A program made the position numbers and the translations under genes. Under the pieces are notes generated by a model, which saw only the letters and a list, made by a program, of their open reading frames with translations, had not been told where the DNA came from and ran no database searches. Positions 26,942 to 35,788 of a stretch of DNA of 64,000 nt are shown in pieces. Origin of the DNA: Devosia submarina (lineage in GTDB: Bacteria; Pseudomonadota; Alphaproteobacteria; Rhizobiales; Devosiaceae); NCBI RefSeq assembly GCF_003056345.1, contig NZ_PYWB01000010.1:56869-120868 (forward strand), given 5' to 3'. Each line of letters begins with the position of its first letter. The stretch's first letter is position 1.

Positions 26942-27511
26942 TCAATCCTGGGCGGCAATGGCGCGCAGGGCCATGACAAAGGCGGTGACGCCAATGGCGA
27001 GCGAGCCCGAATTATCGATGATGATGGGCTCAATCCCGGAAGGGACGGCGGCACTCTCGCGCGCAAGCCGGGAGGTGATCTGATCGGCATTTTCCCGGCC
27101 CCGCTTGCGCAGGCGCTCGGCGCGGCACGAGATTTCGGCGGTGATCAGGATCACGGCGCAGGATGGATATTTGCGGCAGGCCTCGGCCACCACATGGCGC
27201 GAAACATTGGCAACGACGACCCGGCCCAGCGCAAGATCGGTATCGACGCTGATCGGCAAGGCGTAGCGCAGCTCATGGGCGTCCCAGGCCAAGGCGAAGC
27301 GGCCAGCGGCCTCGTTTTCGCGGAACGCCTGGAGGTCCATGCTGTCATGGTCTTCCACATCCAGGGCGGCGGGGCGCGTGACGATGCGGCGCACAAAGGT
27401 GAAGCGCTTGTCATTGGCAAGGGCCTGCCGGGCGCCACCGATCAGCGTGTCCTTGCCGACCCCGGAGGGGCCTACCACCAGCACCAATGATCCCAGTGGA
27501 CGGCTTAGCAA
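26942..27511 (-). CDS. phnN: Ribose 1,5-bisphosphate phosphokinase
   Basis: A 189-residue P-loop kinase converting ribose 1,5-bisphosphate to PRPP, the last step of C-P lyase phosphonate breakdown. The Walker A is VVGPSGVGKDTLIGGARQAL near the N-terminus, and the guanylate-kinase-like core includes FVRRIVTRPA. Translation appears to start at TTG 27511, directly after the TGA of phnM (TGATTG); no in-frame ATG or GTG lies between stop and P-loop early enough to serve. It is coupled to phnM. Confidence 0.88.
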   Translation of the reverse strand: MLSRPLGSLVLVVGPSGVGKDTLIGGARQALANDKRFTFVRRIVTRPAALDVEDHDSMDLQAFRENEAAGRFALAWDAHELRYALPISVDTDLALGRVVVANVSRHVVAEACRKYPSCAVILITAEISCRAERLRKRGRENADQITSRLARESAAVPSGIEPIIIDNSGSLAIGVTAFVMALRAIAAQD

Positions 27512-28642
27512 TCAGCTGACCCTTTTTCCCTGCCGCCACACGCCGCGCACCACGGGCAAATCCTCTACCATGCTGACCCGGACCAGATCGGCCCGCTTGC
27601 CAATGGCGATCTCGCCCCGGTCATGAAGGCCCGCGGCCTCCGCAGGATTGATCGACACGGTCGCCAAGGCTGCCGGCAAGGCAATCTCCTCGATTCGAGC
27701 CGGCATGGCAAAGGCTGCTTGCAGCAGCGCATAGGGCACGTAATCGGAGCTCAGGATGTCGAGCAGCCCTGCCCGGACAAGGTCGGTGGCCGAAATATTG
27801 CCCGAATGGGATTTGCCGCGCACCACATTGGGAGCGCCCATGAGGATGGCAAGGCCCGCATCATGGGCGGCGGCGGCGGCTTCAAGCGTCGTCGGGAATT
27901 CGGCAATGGCGACCTTGTCGCGCACCGATTCGTCCACCTGCTCAATGGTGGAATCGTCGTGGCTGGCAAGCGCCAGGCCAAGCTCCTGCGCGCGCCGCAC
28001 GATATGGGCGCGGTGGGGCTGGGAATAGCGCGCCTGATCGCCCAGGCGATCGCTGATATAGCGCTCGAGTTCTTCTTCGGTGCGACCGGTCTTGTAGAAG
28101 CGCCGGTAGGCTTCAAGCGAGCGAAACTGCCGCTGGCCGGGCGTGTGGTCCATCATGGAGGCCAGTTTCACCAGCGGCTGGACGGCATAGGTGTCGAACT
28201 GGCCGATGACGTCATGGGCGGGCAATTCGCAGCGCAGATGCACGAAATGCTCGGCCCTGAGCCACCCGCCCGCGCTGCCCTCGGCTATGGCGCCGGTGAG
28301 CTTGTCGACATGGACAGCCATGTTGGGCGTGTCGGGATCCGAGCCGATGCGAACGGCGTCAAATACGGTGGTGATGCCCGAGGCTGCAATCTGCGCGTCA
28401 TGGGCGTGAAGGGCGGCAAGTGGGTTCCAGAAGACGCCAGGGCGGGGGCGATAATGGCCCTCCAGCTGGTCGGTATGCAGTTCCACAAGGCCGGGGATCA
28501 GGAAATCGCCTCCGAAATCCTCGCCCTGGGTCGAGGTTCCGGGCTCGATTGCAGTGATCATGCCATCCTGGGCCAGGACGCTGCCCGTTATGACCTCGTC
28601 GCGCAGGACGATGCGGGCATTGCGGAACGCAACTGGGCTCAT
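27512..28642 (-). CDS. phnM: alpha-D-ribose 1-methylphosphonate 5-triphosphate diphosphatase
   Basis: A 376-residue amidohydrolase-fold enzyme that removes pyrophosphate from ribose 1-methylphosphonate 5-triphosphate. The metal ligands begin at FLIPGLVELHTDQLEGHYRP, and LALASHDDST and MGAPNVVRGKSHSGNISATD match the PhnM core. Its ATG overlaps the stop of the DUF1045 gene by 4 bases. phnG-phnL, which would make its substrate, are absent from the window. Confidence 0.92.
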   Translation of the reverse strand: MSPVAFRNARIVLRDEVITGSVLAQDGMITAIEPGTSTQGEDFGGDFLIPGLVELHTDQLEGHYRPRPGVFWNPLAALHAHDAQIAASGITTVFDAVRIGSDPDTPNMAVHVDKLTGAIAEGSAGGWLRAEHFVHLRCELPAHDVIGQFDTYAVQPLVKLASMMDHTPGQRQFRSLEAYRRFYKTGRTEEELERYISDRLGDQARYSQPHRAHIVRRAQELGLALASHDDSTIEQVDESVRDKVAIAEFPTTLEAAAAAHDAGLAILMGAPNVVRGKSHSGNISATDLVRAGLLDILSSDYVPYALLQAAFAMPARIEEIALPAALATVSINPAEAAGLHDRGEIAIGKRADLVRVSMVEDLPVVRGVWRQGKRVS

Positions 28643-29331
28643 GAGGCGCGGCCCAGCTTGAAATCGGCAATGCGGCGGAAGGGCTTTCCTGTGTCCGCTT
28701 CATGGAAAAGGGACAGGCGATCGAGCACCAGGGGCTCTTCGAGAACCGGGGTGAACCAGGTCTGCGCCGCCTGGGTGATCTCGGCGAGGTCCTCGTCAGC
28801 CAGCTTGTCGGTCAGGGTCATGTGGAAGCGGAACTCTTCAAAGACATAAGGATAGCCATAACCATCAAGCAGTTCGATCTGCCGCTCGGAGAGCCCCTTG
28901 CCGATCCGCGCTTCGCGATCCTTCATGCTCATGGGCGCGCGAAAGGGGTCGAACTGTTCCACCACATGGGCGGCAAAATCCTGAAGGCGCTCATTATCGT
29001 CCACAAGAAGCGCGAGAAAACCACCAAGCGAGGCGAGGCGCGGCTTGCCCAGATCGATGGGCTCGTGCTGGCCGGAAAATTGGGTGAGCGCCTCGCGCAG
29101 CTCGGCTTCCGAAGTGCCTTCCGCCAGTGCCATGGGAGCCTTGAGCGTGGCGTGAAAGCCGTAGCGATTGGCCGACTGGGTGAGATTGAGAAGCCGGTCG
29201 CGATCGATCCCGGCCACCGTGCCGCTCAACAATTCGCCATTGCTCGGATCGCGCCCCAGCCAGGTCGCAGCCCTTTCCCACAGATTGCTGCTGGCGGATG
29301 GGGCGAAATAGATGGCGAATCGTTCTGTCAT
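28639..29331 (-). CDS. DUF1045 family phosphonate metabolism protein (2H phosphoesterase fold)
   Basis: A 230-residue protein. Two HxT motifs, GFHATLKAPM (residues about 59-68) and RFHMTLTDKL (about 168-177), mark the 2H phosphodiesterase superfamily. DUF1045 proteins occur with phn genes and are thought to act on cyclic phosphodiester intermediates, which is family inference. It heads the three-gene phn block. Confidence 0.85.
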   Translation of the reverse strand: MTERFAIYFAPSASSNLWERAATWLGRDPSNGELLSGTVAGIDRDRLLNLTQSANRYGFHATLKAPMALAEGTSEAELREALTQFSGQHEPIDLGKPRLASLGGFLALLVDDNERLQDFAAHVVEQFDPFRAPMSMKDREARIGKGLSERQIELLDGYGYPYVFEEFRFHMTLTDKLADEDLAEITQAAQTWFTPVLEEPLVLDRLSLFHEADTGKPFRRIADFKLGRAS

Positions 29332-29443
29332 CGGAACTCCTTGGCGCCTGCCGCTAGCCCTTGGGTGTGTCGATGGTTTGACACCGGGGCGGCTTCAATG
29401 CTGGCTAACGCTGCAAACACAGAATCGCAAGCCGGGAGAATGC

Positions 29444-30697
29444 ATGGACCGCGACCTGCTCGAAAAGATGTTTCACGCAGCCGTGGCGCAAGCCCAGCCA
29501 GCCTTGGCCGTTCGCCAGCACCTGCCCGGCAAGCCCAAGGGGCGCACGATCGTGATCGGCGCCGGCAAGGCTTCGGCGCAAATGGCGCGGGCGCTGGAAG
29601 AGGCCTGGGCCGGGCCGCTCACCGGGCTTGTGGTGACACGCTATGGTTATGGCGAAACTTGCGAGCACATCGAGATCGTGGAAGCCGCCCATCCCGTGCC
29701 CGATGAAGCGGGGTTTCTGGCCGCGCGGCGGATGATGGAAATGGTATCGGGGCTCAGCGCGGACGATCTGGTGATCGCGCTAATTTCGGGGGGTGGTTCA
29801 GCGCTGTTGCCGGCACCGGCGCCGGGGCTCACCTTTGACGACGAGCAGGCGATCAATCGGGCGCTTCTGGCCTCGGGTGCGCCGATCGGCGTCATGAACC
29901 TGCTTCGCAATCAATTCTCGACCATCAAGGGCGGAAGGCTCGCGGCGCAATGCGCTCCGGCAAGGGTTGCAACGCTTGTGGTATCGGATGTGCCGGGAGA
30001 TGATCCGGCGCTGGTGGCGTCGGGCCCCACCATTCCCCTCGGTGGGTCGCGCGAACTGGCGCGCAAATACGCAACGCTCTATCGGCTCAACCTGCCGCCG
30101 CACGCCCATGCCCTGCTCGTCGGCGAGGATAATCTGGCGCCAACGCCCGATGATGCGGTGTTCCGCGGGAACAGCGTCCGGACCATCGCCTCGGCGGCCC
30201 TGTCGCTGGACGCTGCGGCAAAATTGGCGCGGGAGGCGGGGCTTGAAGCCGCGATCCTTTCGGACTCCGTGGAAGGCGAAGCCCGGGACGTGGGGCAGGT
30301 CCATGCGGCGCTGGCGCGCGAAGTGGCCATGCGCAATCGGCCGTTCCGCAAGCCCGCCGTGCTGCTTTCGGGCGGGGAAACCACGGTGACGCTGCGCGGC
30401 AAGGGCCGGGGCGGGCGCAATGGGGAGTTCCTGCTGGCACTCGCCATCGCTATTGACGGGCTGGAAGGCATTTCGGCCCTGGCCGCCGACACGGACGGCA
30501 TTGACGGCTCGGAAAACAATGCCGGAGCCTTTGCCGATGGCCAGACGGCCACAAGGCTGCGCAAGGCTGGGATCGACCCGCTGGCGGCGCTCGGTGCGAA
30601 TGACGCCTATGGGGCGTTTGAAGCAATCGGGGATTTGCTGGTCACCGGCCCCACCGGCACCAATGTGAACGACTTCCGCGCCATTATCGTGCGCTAG
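29444..30697 (+). CDS. Glycerate 2-kinase (GckA/TtuD, MOFRL family)
   Basis: A 417-residue cytoplasmic kinase phosphorylating D-glycerate to 2-phosphoglycerate. MDRDLLEKMFHAAVAQAQPA is the family start. The nucleotide region includes RTIVIGAGKASAQMARALEE, and ALISGGGSALLPAPAPGLTF and the C-terminal LLSGGETTVTLRGKGRGGRN belong to the MOFRL domain. ATG 29444 has GGGAGA upstream; the 29312 extension overlaps the divergent phn leader. It links glyoxylate, tartrate or sugar acid catabolism to glycolysis. Confidence 0.9.
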   Translation: MDRDLLEKMFHAAVAQAQPALAVRQHLPGKPKGRTIVIGAGKASAQMARALEEAWAGPLTGLVVTRYGYGETCEHIEIVEAAHPVPDEAGFLAARRMMEMVSGLSADDLVIALISGGGSALLPAPAPGLTFDDEQAINRALLASGAPIGVMNLLRNQFSTIKGGRLAAQCAPARVATLVVSDVPGDDPALVASGPTIPLGGSRELARKYATLYRLNLPPHAHALLVGEDNLAPTPDDAVFRGNSVRTIASAALSLDAAAKLAREAGLEAAILSDSVEGEARDVGQVHAALAREVAMRNRPFRKPAVLLSGGETTVTLRGKGRGGRNGEFLLALAIAIDGLEGISALAADTDGIDGSENNAGAFADGQTATRLRKAGIDPLAALGANDAYGAFEAIGDLLVTGPTGTNVNDFRAIIVR

Positions 30698-30775
30698 AAT
30701 AAATCATACAATTTGGGCTTGGCAGATTGGGGCACCGTCTGTTTTATACGCCCTCGTTTCGGGGAGGAGCCAAGC

Positions 30776-31714
30776 ATGGCCAAACGCAAGATCGCCATTA
30801 TCGGTGTGGGCAAGATCGCACAGGACCAGCATCTGCCGGTGATCGATGCATCCGAGGATTTCGAGCTCGGCGCCACTGTTTCAACGCGTGGGCTTGGCCA
30901 CAATGGCGTTCCCGTCTTCAAGACGCCGGGCGAACTTTATGCTGCCATGCCCGAGATCGACCTCGTGTCCATCTGCACCCCGCCCGGCATTCGCCACCAA
31001 TATGTCCGCGAGGCGCTCGACGCCGGCAAGGACGTGATGATGGAAAAGCCGCCTACCACCACTATTTCCGAGCTCGATGATCTTGTTGACCATGCAAGGA
31101 GACTTGATCGGGTTCTCTACCAGACCTGGCACTCGCAATATAACGCCGCCGTCGACAGGACGCGCGATATTTTGGCCAAGGATGGCGTGAAGTCCGCGCG
31201 GATCGACTGGCGCGAAAGCGTGCGCAAATGGCACCCGGGGCAAGATTGGGTCTGGGAGCCCGGCGGGTTCGGCGTGTGTGATCCGGGCATCAATGCCCTT
31301 TCGATCTTCACCAAGGTCATGCCCTTTCCCGTGTTCGTCCAAAGCGCCAAGCTGACCTTCCCCGCCAACCGGCAAACGCCGGTCGATGTGGAAATCGAGT
31401 TCAAATCGGGCCAGATCGGCAAGCCGGAACTCTCGGCCGGGTTCAACTGGCTGGAAGAAAGCGGGGAAATCTGGACCATCCGCTTTGAAACCGGCACGGG
31501 CGACATCATCAAGCTCGAGGGCGGCGGGCGCAGCCTTAGCGTCAATGACGAGCTGATCCTCAAGCATGGGGATGGGGAATATGCGGCCATGTACGAGCAT
31601 TTCGCGGGGCTCCTGGAGCGCGGCGAAAGCGATGTGGATAAAGCGCCCATGCGGCTGATGAGCGATGTATTCCTGATGGGTGCGCGGGAAAATGGGCCGG
31701 AGTTTGAATGGTAG
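30776..31714 (+). CDS. Gfo/Idh/MocA dehydrogenase, galactose/arabinose 1-dehydrogenase-like
   Basis: A 312-residue NAD(P)-dependent dehydrogenase. KRKIAIIGVGKIAQDQHLPV and VRKWHPGQDWVWEPGGFGV, followed by CDPGINALSIFTKVMPF, closely resemble the D-galactose / L-arabinose 1-dehydrogenases known from Azospirillum and Pseudomonas, which oxidise aldoses to lactones. The catalytic lysine is in GKDVMMEKPPTTT. GGGGAGGAG precedes ATG 30776. It lies 78 bases after the glycerate kinase gene on the same strand, so oxidative sugar breakdown may feed that kinase. Confidence 0.83.
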   Translation: MAKRKIAIIGVGKIAQDQHLPVIDASEDFELGATVSTRGLGHNGVPVFKTPGELYAAMPEIDLVSICTPPGIRHQYVREALDAGKDVMMEKPPTTTISELDDLVDHARRLDRVLYQTWHSQYNAAVDRTRDILAKDGVKSARIDWRESVRKWHPGQDWVWEPGGFGVCDPGINALSIFTKVMPFPVFVQSAKLTFPANRQTPVDVEIEFKSGQIGKPELSAGFNWLEESGEIWTIRFETGTGDIIKLEGGGRSLSVNDELILKHGDGEYAAMYEHFAGLLERGESDVDKAPMRLMSDVFLMGARENGPEFEW

Positions 31715-31783
31715 GCTGAACGCGAGCGGGCATCCTGGGGCTTGGCCCAAGCGGAGCTTCCCAAGGCCTACATCACCCCGGAT

Positions 31784-31868
31784 CGTCACCCTCGGGCTTG
31801 ACCCGAGGGTACTTTACTTGGCGATTGCAGGAAGTGCAGAGCCCTCGGCTCAAGGCCGAGGGTGACGA
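31784..31868. repeat. Interspersed palindromic repeat, family C
   Basis: cgtcaccctcgggcttgacccgag (from 31784) and its inverse ctcggctcaaggccgagggtgacg (to 31868) enclose about 40 bases. It lies between convergent genes, and together with short unique flanks fills the gap 31715-31962. Confidence 0.7.
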
Positions 31869-31962
31869 TTGGGGGGTGTGACGGGTTCAGTGGGGTAAAC
31901 CTTCATCCCGCTGCTCCATATCCCACCCATGAAGGCGAGCGAGACGTTCGGCGCGCCGGTTC

Positions 31963-32901
31963 TTACTTCCCCGCCTCCGTCAGCGTCTGCAGATCCTCGT
32001 CGCTGAGCTTGAGCCGTACGCCCTTGGCAAGGCTTTTGACCTGTTCCACCGAAGTGGCCGAGGCGATGGGGGCGCTGACGCCGGGTTGGGCGACGAGCCA
32101 GGCAAGGGACACTTCGGCGGGCGTCGCGTCATTATTGGCGGCAACTTTGTCGAGTGCGGCAAGGATCTTCTCGCCCTTGGCATCCAGGTAGCGCTCCACC
32201 CCACCGCCACGCGGTGACTGGCCGAAATCGGCTTTGCTGCGGTATTTTCCGGTCAGGAACCCCGAGGCAAGACTATAATAAACAATGGTGCCGATCTCAT
32301 TTTCGAGCACCGTGTCGCGCAAGGCGTCGAACTCGGCGCGGTCATAAAGATTGAAGCGCGGCTGCAGAACTTCATAGCGCTGCAGGGATTTGATCACGGC
32401 AGTTTCCTGTGCGTCGCGCACCATCTCGGCCGTGTAGTTGGACGCCCCGATCACCCGCACCCGGCCCGAGCGCACGAGCGTGTCCATGGCGCCAAGAGTT
32501 TCCTCGTGGCTGGCCTCGGGATCGGGCCAGTGGCTGAAGTAAAGATCGACATAATCGGTCTGGAGGCGCTTGAGGGACTCCTCGAAGCCTTGCTTGACGG
32601 CATCGGCCTTGAGCCCACCCGGCTTGTTGGCCGAGTTGACCTTGGTGAAGATGTGAACATCAGCGCGATTGCCGCGCTCCTTCATCCACTTGCCAATAAT
32701 AGTTTCGCTCATGCCGGGCGGATTGCCGGGCACCCAATTGGGATAACCCTCGGCCGTGTCGATGGCGGTGAAACCCGCCTCGACAAACGCATCGAGGATT
32801 TCAAAGCCCTGCTTTTCGTCCACGGTCCAGCCAAACACATTGCCCCCCAGGACCAGGGGTTCAATCACGAGTTCACTGCGTCCGAGCGGGCGACGGTCCA
32901 T
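31963..32901 (-). CDS. Aldo/keto reductase
   Basis: A 312-residue NADPH-dependent reductase. MDRRPLGRSELVIEPLVLGG is the typical start. The tetrad is seen as Asp and Tyr in AIDTAEGYPNW, Lys in HIFTKVNSANK and His in LYFSHWPDPEASH. The frame is open far upstream, but GGAGAAG precedes ATG 32901. It overlaps the end of the upstream secreted-protein gene by 29 bases, suggesting coupled translation. The substrate is unknown. Confidence 0.86.
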   Translation of the reverse strand: MDRRPLGRSELVIEPLVLGGNVFGWTVDEKQGFEILDAFVEAGFTAIDTAEGYPNWVPGNPPGMSETIIGKWMKERGNRADVHIFTKVNSANKPGGLKADAVKQGFEESLKRLQTDYVDLYFSHWPDPEASHEETLGAMDTLVRSGRVRVIGASNYTAEMVRDAQETAVIKSLQRYEVLQPRFNLYDRAEFDALRDTVLENEIGTIVYYSLASGFLTGKYRSKADFGQSPRGGGVERYLDAKGEKILAALDKVAANNDATPAEVSLAWLVAQPGVSAPIASATSVEQVKSLAKGVRLKLSDEDLQTLTEAGK

Positions 32902-33430
32902 TGGGCTTCTCCAGATTGGTGTGGGAGGGGGAAACGTCTGGATCGGCAATCGGTTCGACCGGCACGCGCGGCGCACAATAGGCGAGCGCCCGGTTGATGG
33001 CGTAGAGCGAGCCGTCCAGCGCGATGTGATTGTCTGGCATGGGCGAGCCATCCTCGGGTTCGAGATAGGCGACGGCGCCGTGCTGCAGATTGTGGAGTAC
33101 CCAGGAAAAATCGCCGATGAGCCGTGCGCCATAAGGCTCTGCGGCCTCGGCATCAAAGGAGCGGGTTTCCTTGTCAACGGTAATGGCCCAGCGCCCGGCG
33201 CTGCCCTGTGGGCGGCTGGTATGGATGTGCACGCCGGTCGAAAAGTCGTCCTCGCAGCGCACGGCAACGCAGGTGTAGAGCTCGGGGGTGGATTTGAGCC
33301 CACAACCCATGGCGGCCCTGTCGCCTTCCCCCGGCAGCGGGGAATAGGACCAGCCGGGCTGTTGCGCATGGGCGGGAAGGGCCAGCAGGGCTGCGCCCAG
33401 GATCAGGATCGTGGCTCGATGACGTCCCAT
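32873..33430 (-). CDS. Secreted hypothetical protein
   Basis: A 185-residue protein with a Sec signal peptide, MGRHRATILILGAALLALPA, cleaved near HAQ. The mature part has cysteines at AMGCGLKSTPELYTCVAVRC and a single one near the end (ALAYCAPRVP), possibly disulfide-bonded, and a disordered proline-rich tail. No family is recognised. It overlaps the upstream VOC gene by 28 bases and the downstream aldo/keto reductase gene by 29 bases. Confidence 0.7.
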   Translation of the reverse strand: MGRHRATILILGAALLALPAHAQQPGWSYSPLPGEGDRAAMGCGLKSTPELYTCVAVRCEDDFSTGVHIHTSRPQGSAGRWAITVDKETRSFDAEAAEPYGARLIGDFSWVLHNLQHGAVAYLEPEDGSPMPDNHIALDGSLYAINRALAYCAPRVPVEPIADPDVSPSHTNLEKPNGPSPARTQ

Positions 33431-33789
33431 AGATTTCCGTAAAGGTCCTTAAACACGGCAACCGTGCCATAGCTTTCGTGCCGCGGCTCTTCCGCAAACG
33501 CGATGCCCGTGGCCAGCATAGCGCTGTAGTCACCCATGAAATCATCGGTTTCGAGGAACAGCATGACGCGCCCGGCTGCCTGATTGCCAATGGCGGCGCG
33601 TTGTTCCGGCCCGTCAGCCCGCGCCAGGAGCAGCCGTGCGCCGCCTTGGGGGCTCACGACCACCCAGCGTTTGCCACCACCCAGATCATCGTCTGCGATC
33701 AAGGCAAAGCCCAGCGTATTGCAGTAAAAGGCAATAGCCTCGTCGTAGTCGGCAACAAGGAGGGTGACAGTGGCAATGGAGCGCGGCAT
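33403..33789 (-). CDS. VOC family protein (glyoxalase/bleomycin resistance fold)
   Basis: A 128-residue metalloenzyme-fold protein: MPRSIATVTLLVADYDEAIA opens the first beta-alpha-beta-beta-beta unit and VAVFKDLYGNLWDVIEP closes the second, with the final Glu a typical metal ligand. ATG 33789 is chosen because the family fold begins there; the frame runs to 33867. Function within glyoxalases, dioxygenases or resistance proteins cannot be fixed. It heads the overlapping trio. Confidence 0.8.
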   Translation of the reverse strand: MPRSIATVTLLVADYDEAIAFYCNTLGFALIADDDLGGGKRWVVVSPQGGARLLLARADGPEQRAAIGNQAAGRVMLFLETDDFMGDYSAMLATGIAFAEEPRHESYGTVAVFKDLYGNLWDVIEPRS

Positions 33790-34010
33790 AGCACCATGGA
33801 TCACCAAGGCCTTGTACCGGTCAAGCCGGCAAAGGGGAGCCGAACGGAAGTTTTTAAATCCGTCCATATCTGTGGAATGTTTATCCTCCTGTCATCAGAT
33901 TGACCAAATGGTCAAACTCCCCCATTGCGCTCCCAAGGATTCTAGGCTTTGTTGGCGCCCAAGCTCTGGTGGCAAGCCGGTGCAAACAAGATATTCGGGA
34001 GACAACATTC

Positions 34011-35606
34011 ATGAAATTAGCCAAAACGCTCTTGGCAGCGACCGCCATCGTGGCGCTGGCCGCTGGCGCTGCCCAGGCCAAGCAGCTCGTATATTGCTCT
34101 GAAGCTTCCCCCGCACACTTCGATCCCGGCCCGCTGACCGGCGGCAACGACTTCGACGCCACCTCGCACGCCATCTACAACCGCCTCGTCGAGTTTGTGC
34201 CCGGCGGCACCGAAGTCGCTCCGGCTCTGGCCGAAAGCTGGGAAATTTCCGAGGACGGCCTTGAGATCACCTTCAAGCTGCGCCCCGGCGTCAAGTGGCA
34301 CACCACGCCATACTTCACCCCCACGCGCGATCTCACGGCTGAAGACGTGATCTTCACCTTCGAGCGCCAGTGGAAGGAAGACAACGCCTGGTACAACTAC
34401 CTTGAAGGCATGACCTGGGACTATTTCCAGGGCATGGACATGCCCAAATACATCAAGGACATCACCGCCGTTGACGATCTGACCGTCAAGTTCACCTTGA
34501 CCGAGCCCAATGCGCCGATGATCGCGAACCTGGCAATGGACTTTGCTTCGATCGTCTCCAAGGAATATGCCGACAAGCTTGAAGCCGAAGGCAACCTTGC
34601 TGCGTTCTCGACCCAGCCCGTCGGTACCGGCCCATTCGTGTTCGTCGACTACCAGCTCGACACCGTTATCCGCTACCAGGCCTTTGCCGATTACTGGGAC
34701 GGCAAGCAGCCGATCGATGATCTGGTCTTTGCCATCACCACCGACCCGTCCGTGCGTGCGCAGCGGCTGATCGCCGGCGAATGCGATATCATGCCCTATC
34801 CGGCACCAGCCGATATCGCCCAGCTGCAGAACGATCCTAACCTCACCGTCATGGAGCAGGAAGGCCTCAACATCGGCTACATTTCCTACAACGTGACCGA
34901 AGCCCCGTTCGACAACGTCAATGTCCGCAAGGCTTTGACCATGGCGATCGACAAGGCTGCCATCATTGAAGCGGTTTACCAGGGCGCCGGCGAAGACGCC
35001 AAGAACCTGATCCCGCCCACCATGTGGTCCTATAACGACGAGATCCCCGCCGACGAATACAACCCCGAGGAAGCCAAGCGCCTTCTCGAGGAAGCCGGCG
35101 TGACCGAGCTGACGACCGACCTCTGGGCCATGCCCGTGTCGCGTCCCTATAACCCCAACGCTCAGCGCGTTGCCGAACTGATCCAGTCCGACTGGGCCGC
35201 TGTTGGCGTCAACGCCAATATCGTTTCCTATGAATGGACCGAATACCGCGAGCGCGGCAAGCAGCCCGACCGCAAGGGTCCGTTCCAGATCGGCTGGACC
35301 GGCGACAATGGCGATCCGGACAACTTCTTTGCGACCCTGTTCTCCTGCTCGGCCATTGGCGTTTCGAACTACTCCAACTGGTGCAATGACGAGTTCGAGG
35401 CCCTGATCCAGGAAGCCAAGACCACGTCCGACCAGGAAAAGCGCGCCGAGCTTTATTCCAAGGCCCAGGAAATCTTCAAGGCTGAAGAGCCTGCCATGAC
35501 CCTCGCTCATTCGCGTGTGTTCATGCCGATGAAGAAGACCGTGCTGAACTACAAGATGAGCCCACTGGGCAACCACTCCTTCAAGGGCGTGGATATCCAG
35601 GAATAA
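34011..35606 (+). CDS. dppA: Dipeptide ABC transporter substrate-binding protein
   Basis: A 531-residue periplasmic protein of the SBP_bac_5 family. Signal peptide MKLAKTLLAATAIVALAAGA ends AQA. The mature start KQLVYCSEASPAHFDPGPL and TSHAIYNRLVEFVPGGTEV are DppA-like, and LAESWEISEDGLEITFKLRP matches the family signature. GGGAGA precedes ATG 34011; the open frame to 33900 is not used. It binds peptides for the four downstream components. A large hairpin after it probably lowers expression of those genes. Confidence 0.9.
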   Translation: MKLAKTLLAATAIVALAAGAAQAKQLVYCSEASPAHFDPGPLTGGNDFDATSHAIYNRLVEFVPGGTEVAPALAESWEISEDGLEITFKLRPGVKWHTTPYFTPTRDLTAEDVIFTFERQWKEDNAWYNYLEGMTWDYFQGMDMPKYIKDITAVDDLTVKFTLTEPNAPMIANLAMDFASIVSKEYADKLEAEGNLAAFSTQPVGTGPFVFVDYQLDTVIRYQAFADYWDGKQPIDDLVFAITTDPSVRAQRLIAGECDIMPYPAPADIAQLQNDPNLTVMEQEGLNIGYISYNVTEAPFDNVNVRKALTMAIDKAAIIEAVYQGAGEDAKNLIPPTMWSYNDEIPADEYNPEEAKRLLEEAGVTELTTDLWAMPVSRPYNPNAQRVAELIQSDWAAVGVNANIVSYEWTEYRERGKQPDRKGPFQIGWTGDNGDPDNFFATLFSCSAIGVSNYSNWCNDEFEALIQEAKTTSDQEKRAELYSKAQEIFKAEEPAMTLAHSRVFMPMKKTVLNYKMSPLGNHSFKGVDIQE

Positions 35607-35628
35607 GGCTTAAGCCTATAAACAAGCT

Positions 35629-35673
35629 GGGGAGCCTCGGTCCGGTCAAGCCGGAACGGGGCTCCCCGTTTTA
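35629..35673 (+). terminator. Intra-operon hairpin terminator/attenuator after dppA
   Basis: Arms ggggagcctcggtccgg and ccggaacggggctcccc pair over about 17 bases with a small loop, followed by gtttta. In binding-protein operons such a stem usually gives partial termination and 3' end stability for the abundant binding-protein message. Confidence 0.75.
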
Positions 35674-35788
35674 GAGCGGGTGAATACGGGATGCCGAGCA
35701 GCGGCGCTCACCGAACAGCCTGCCACCATAGCAAACGTGAACGGCCCGATGGTTTTCAGGCCACGGCCCAAGGGGTATAGACCCGCTC

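Noticed and set aside
32902..33369. 156-residue upstream extension of the aldo/keto reductase
   Set aside because: It is antiparallel in character and overlaps the secreted-protein gene in another frame; a good ribosome site precedes ATG 32901.
34017..35576. 519-codon minus-strand frame opposite dppA
   Set aside because: It is a shadow of dppA with no start signal; dppA has a signal peptide and an operon context.
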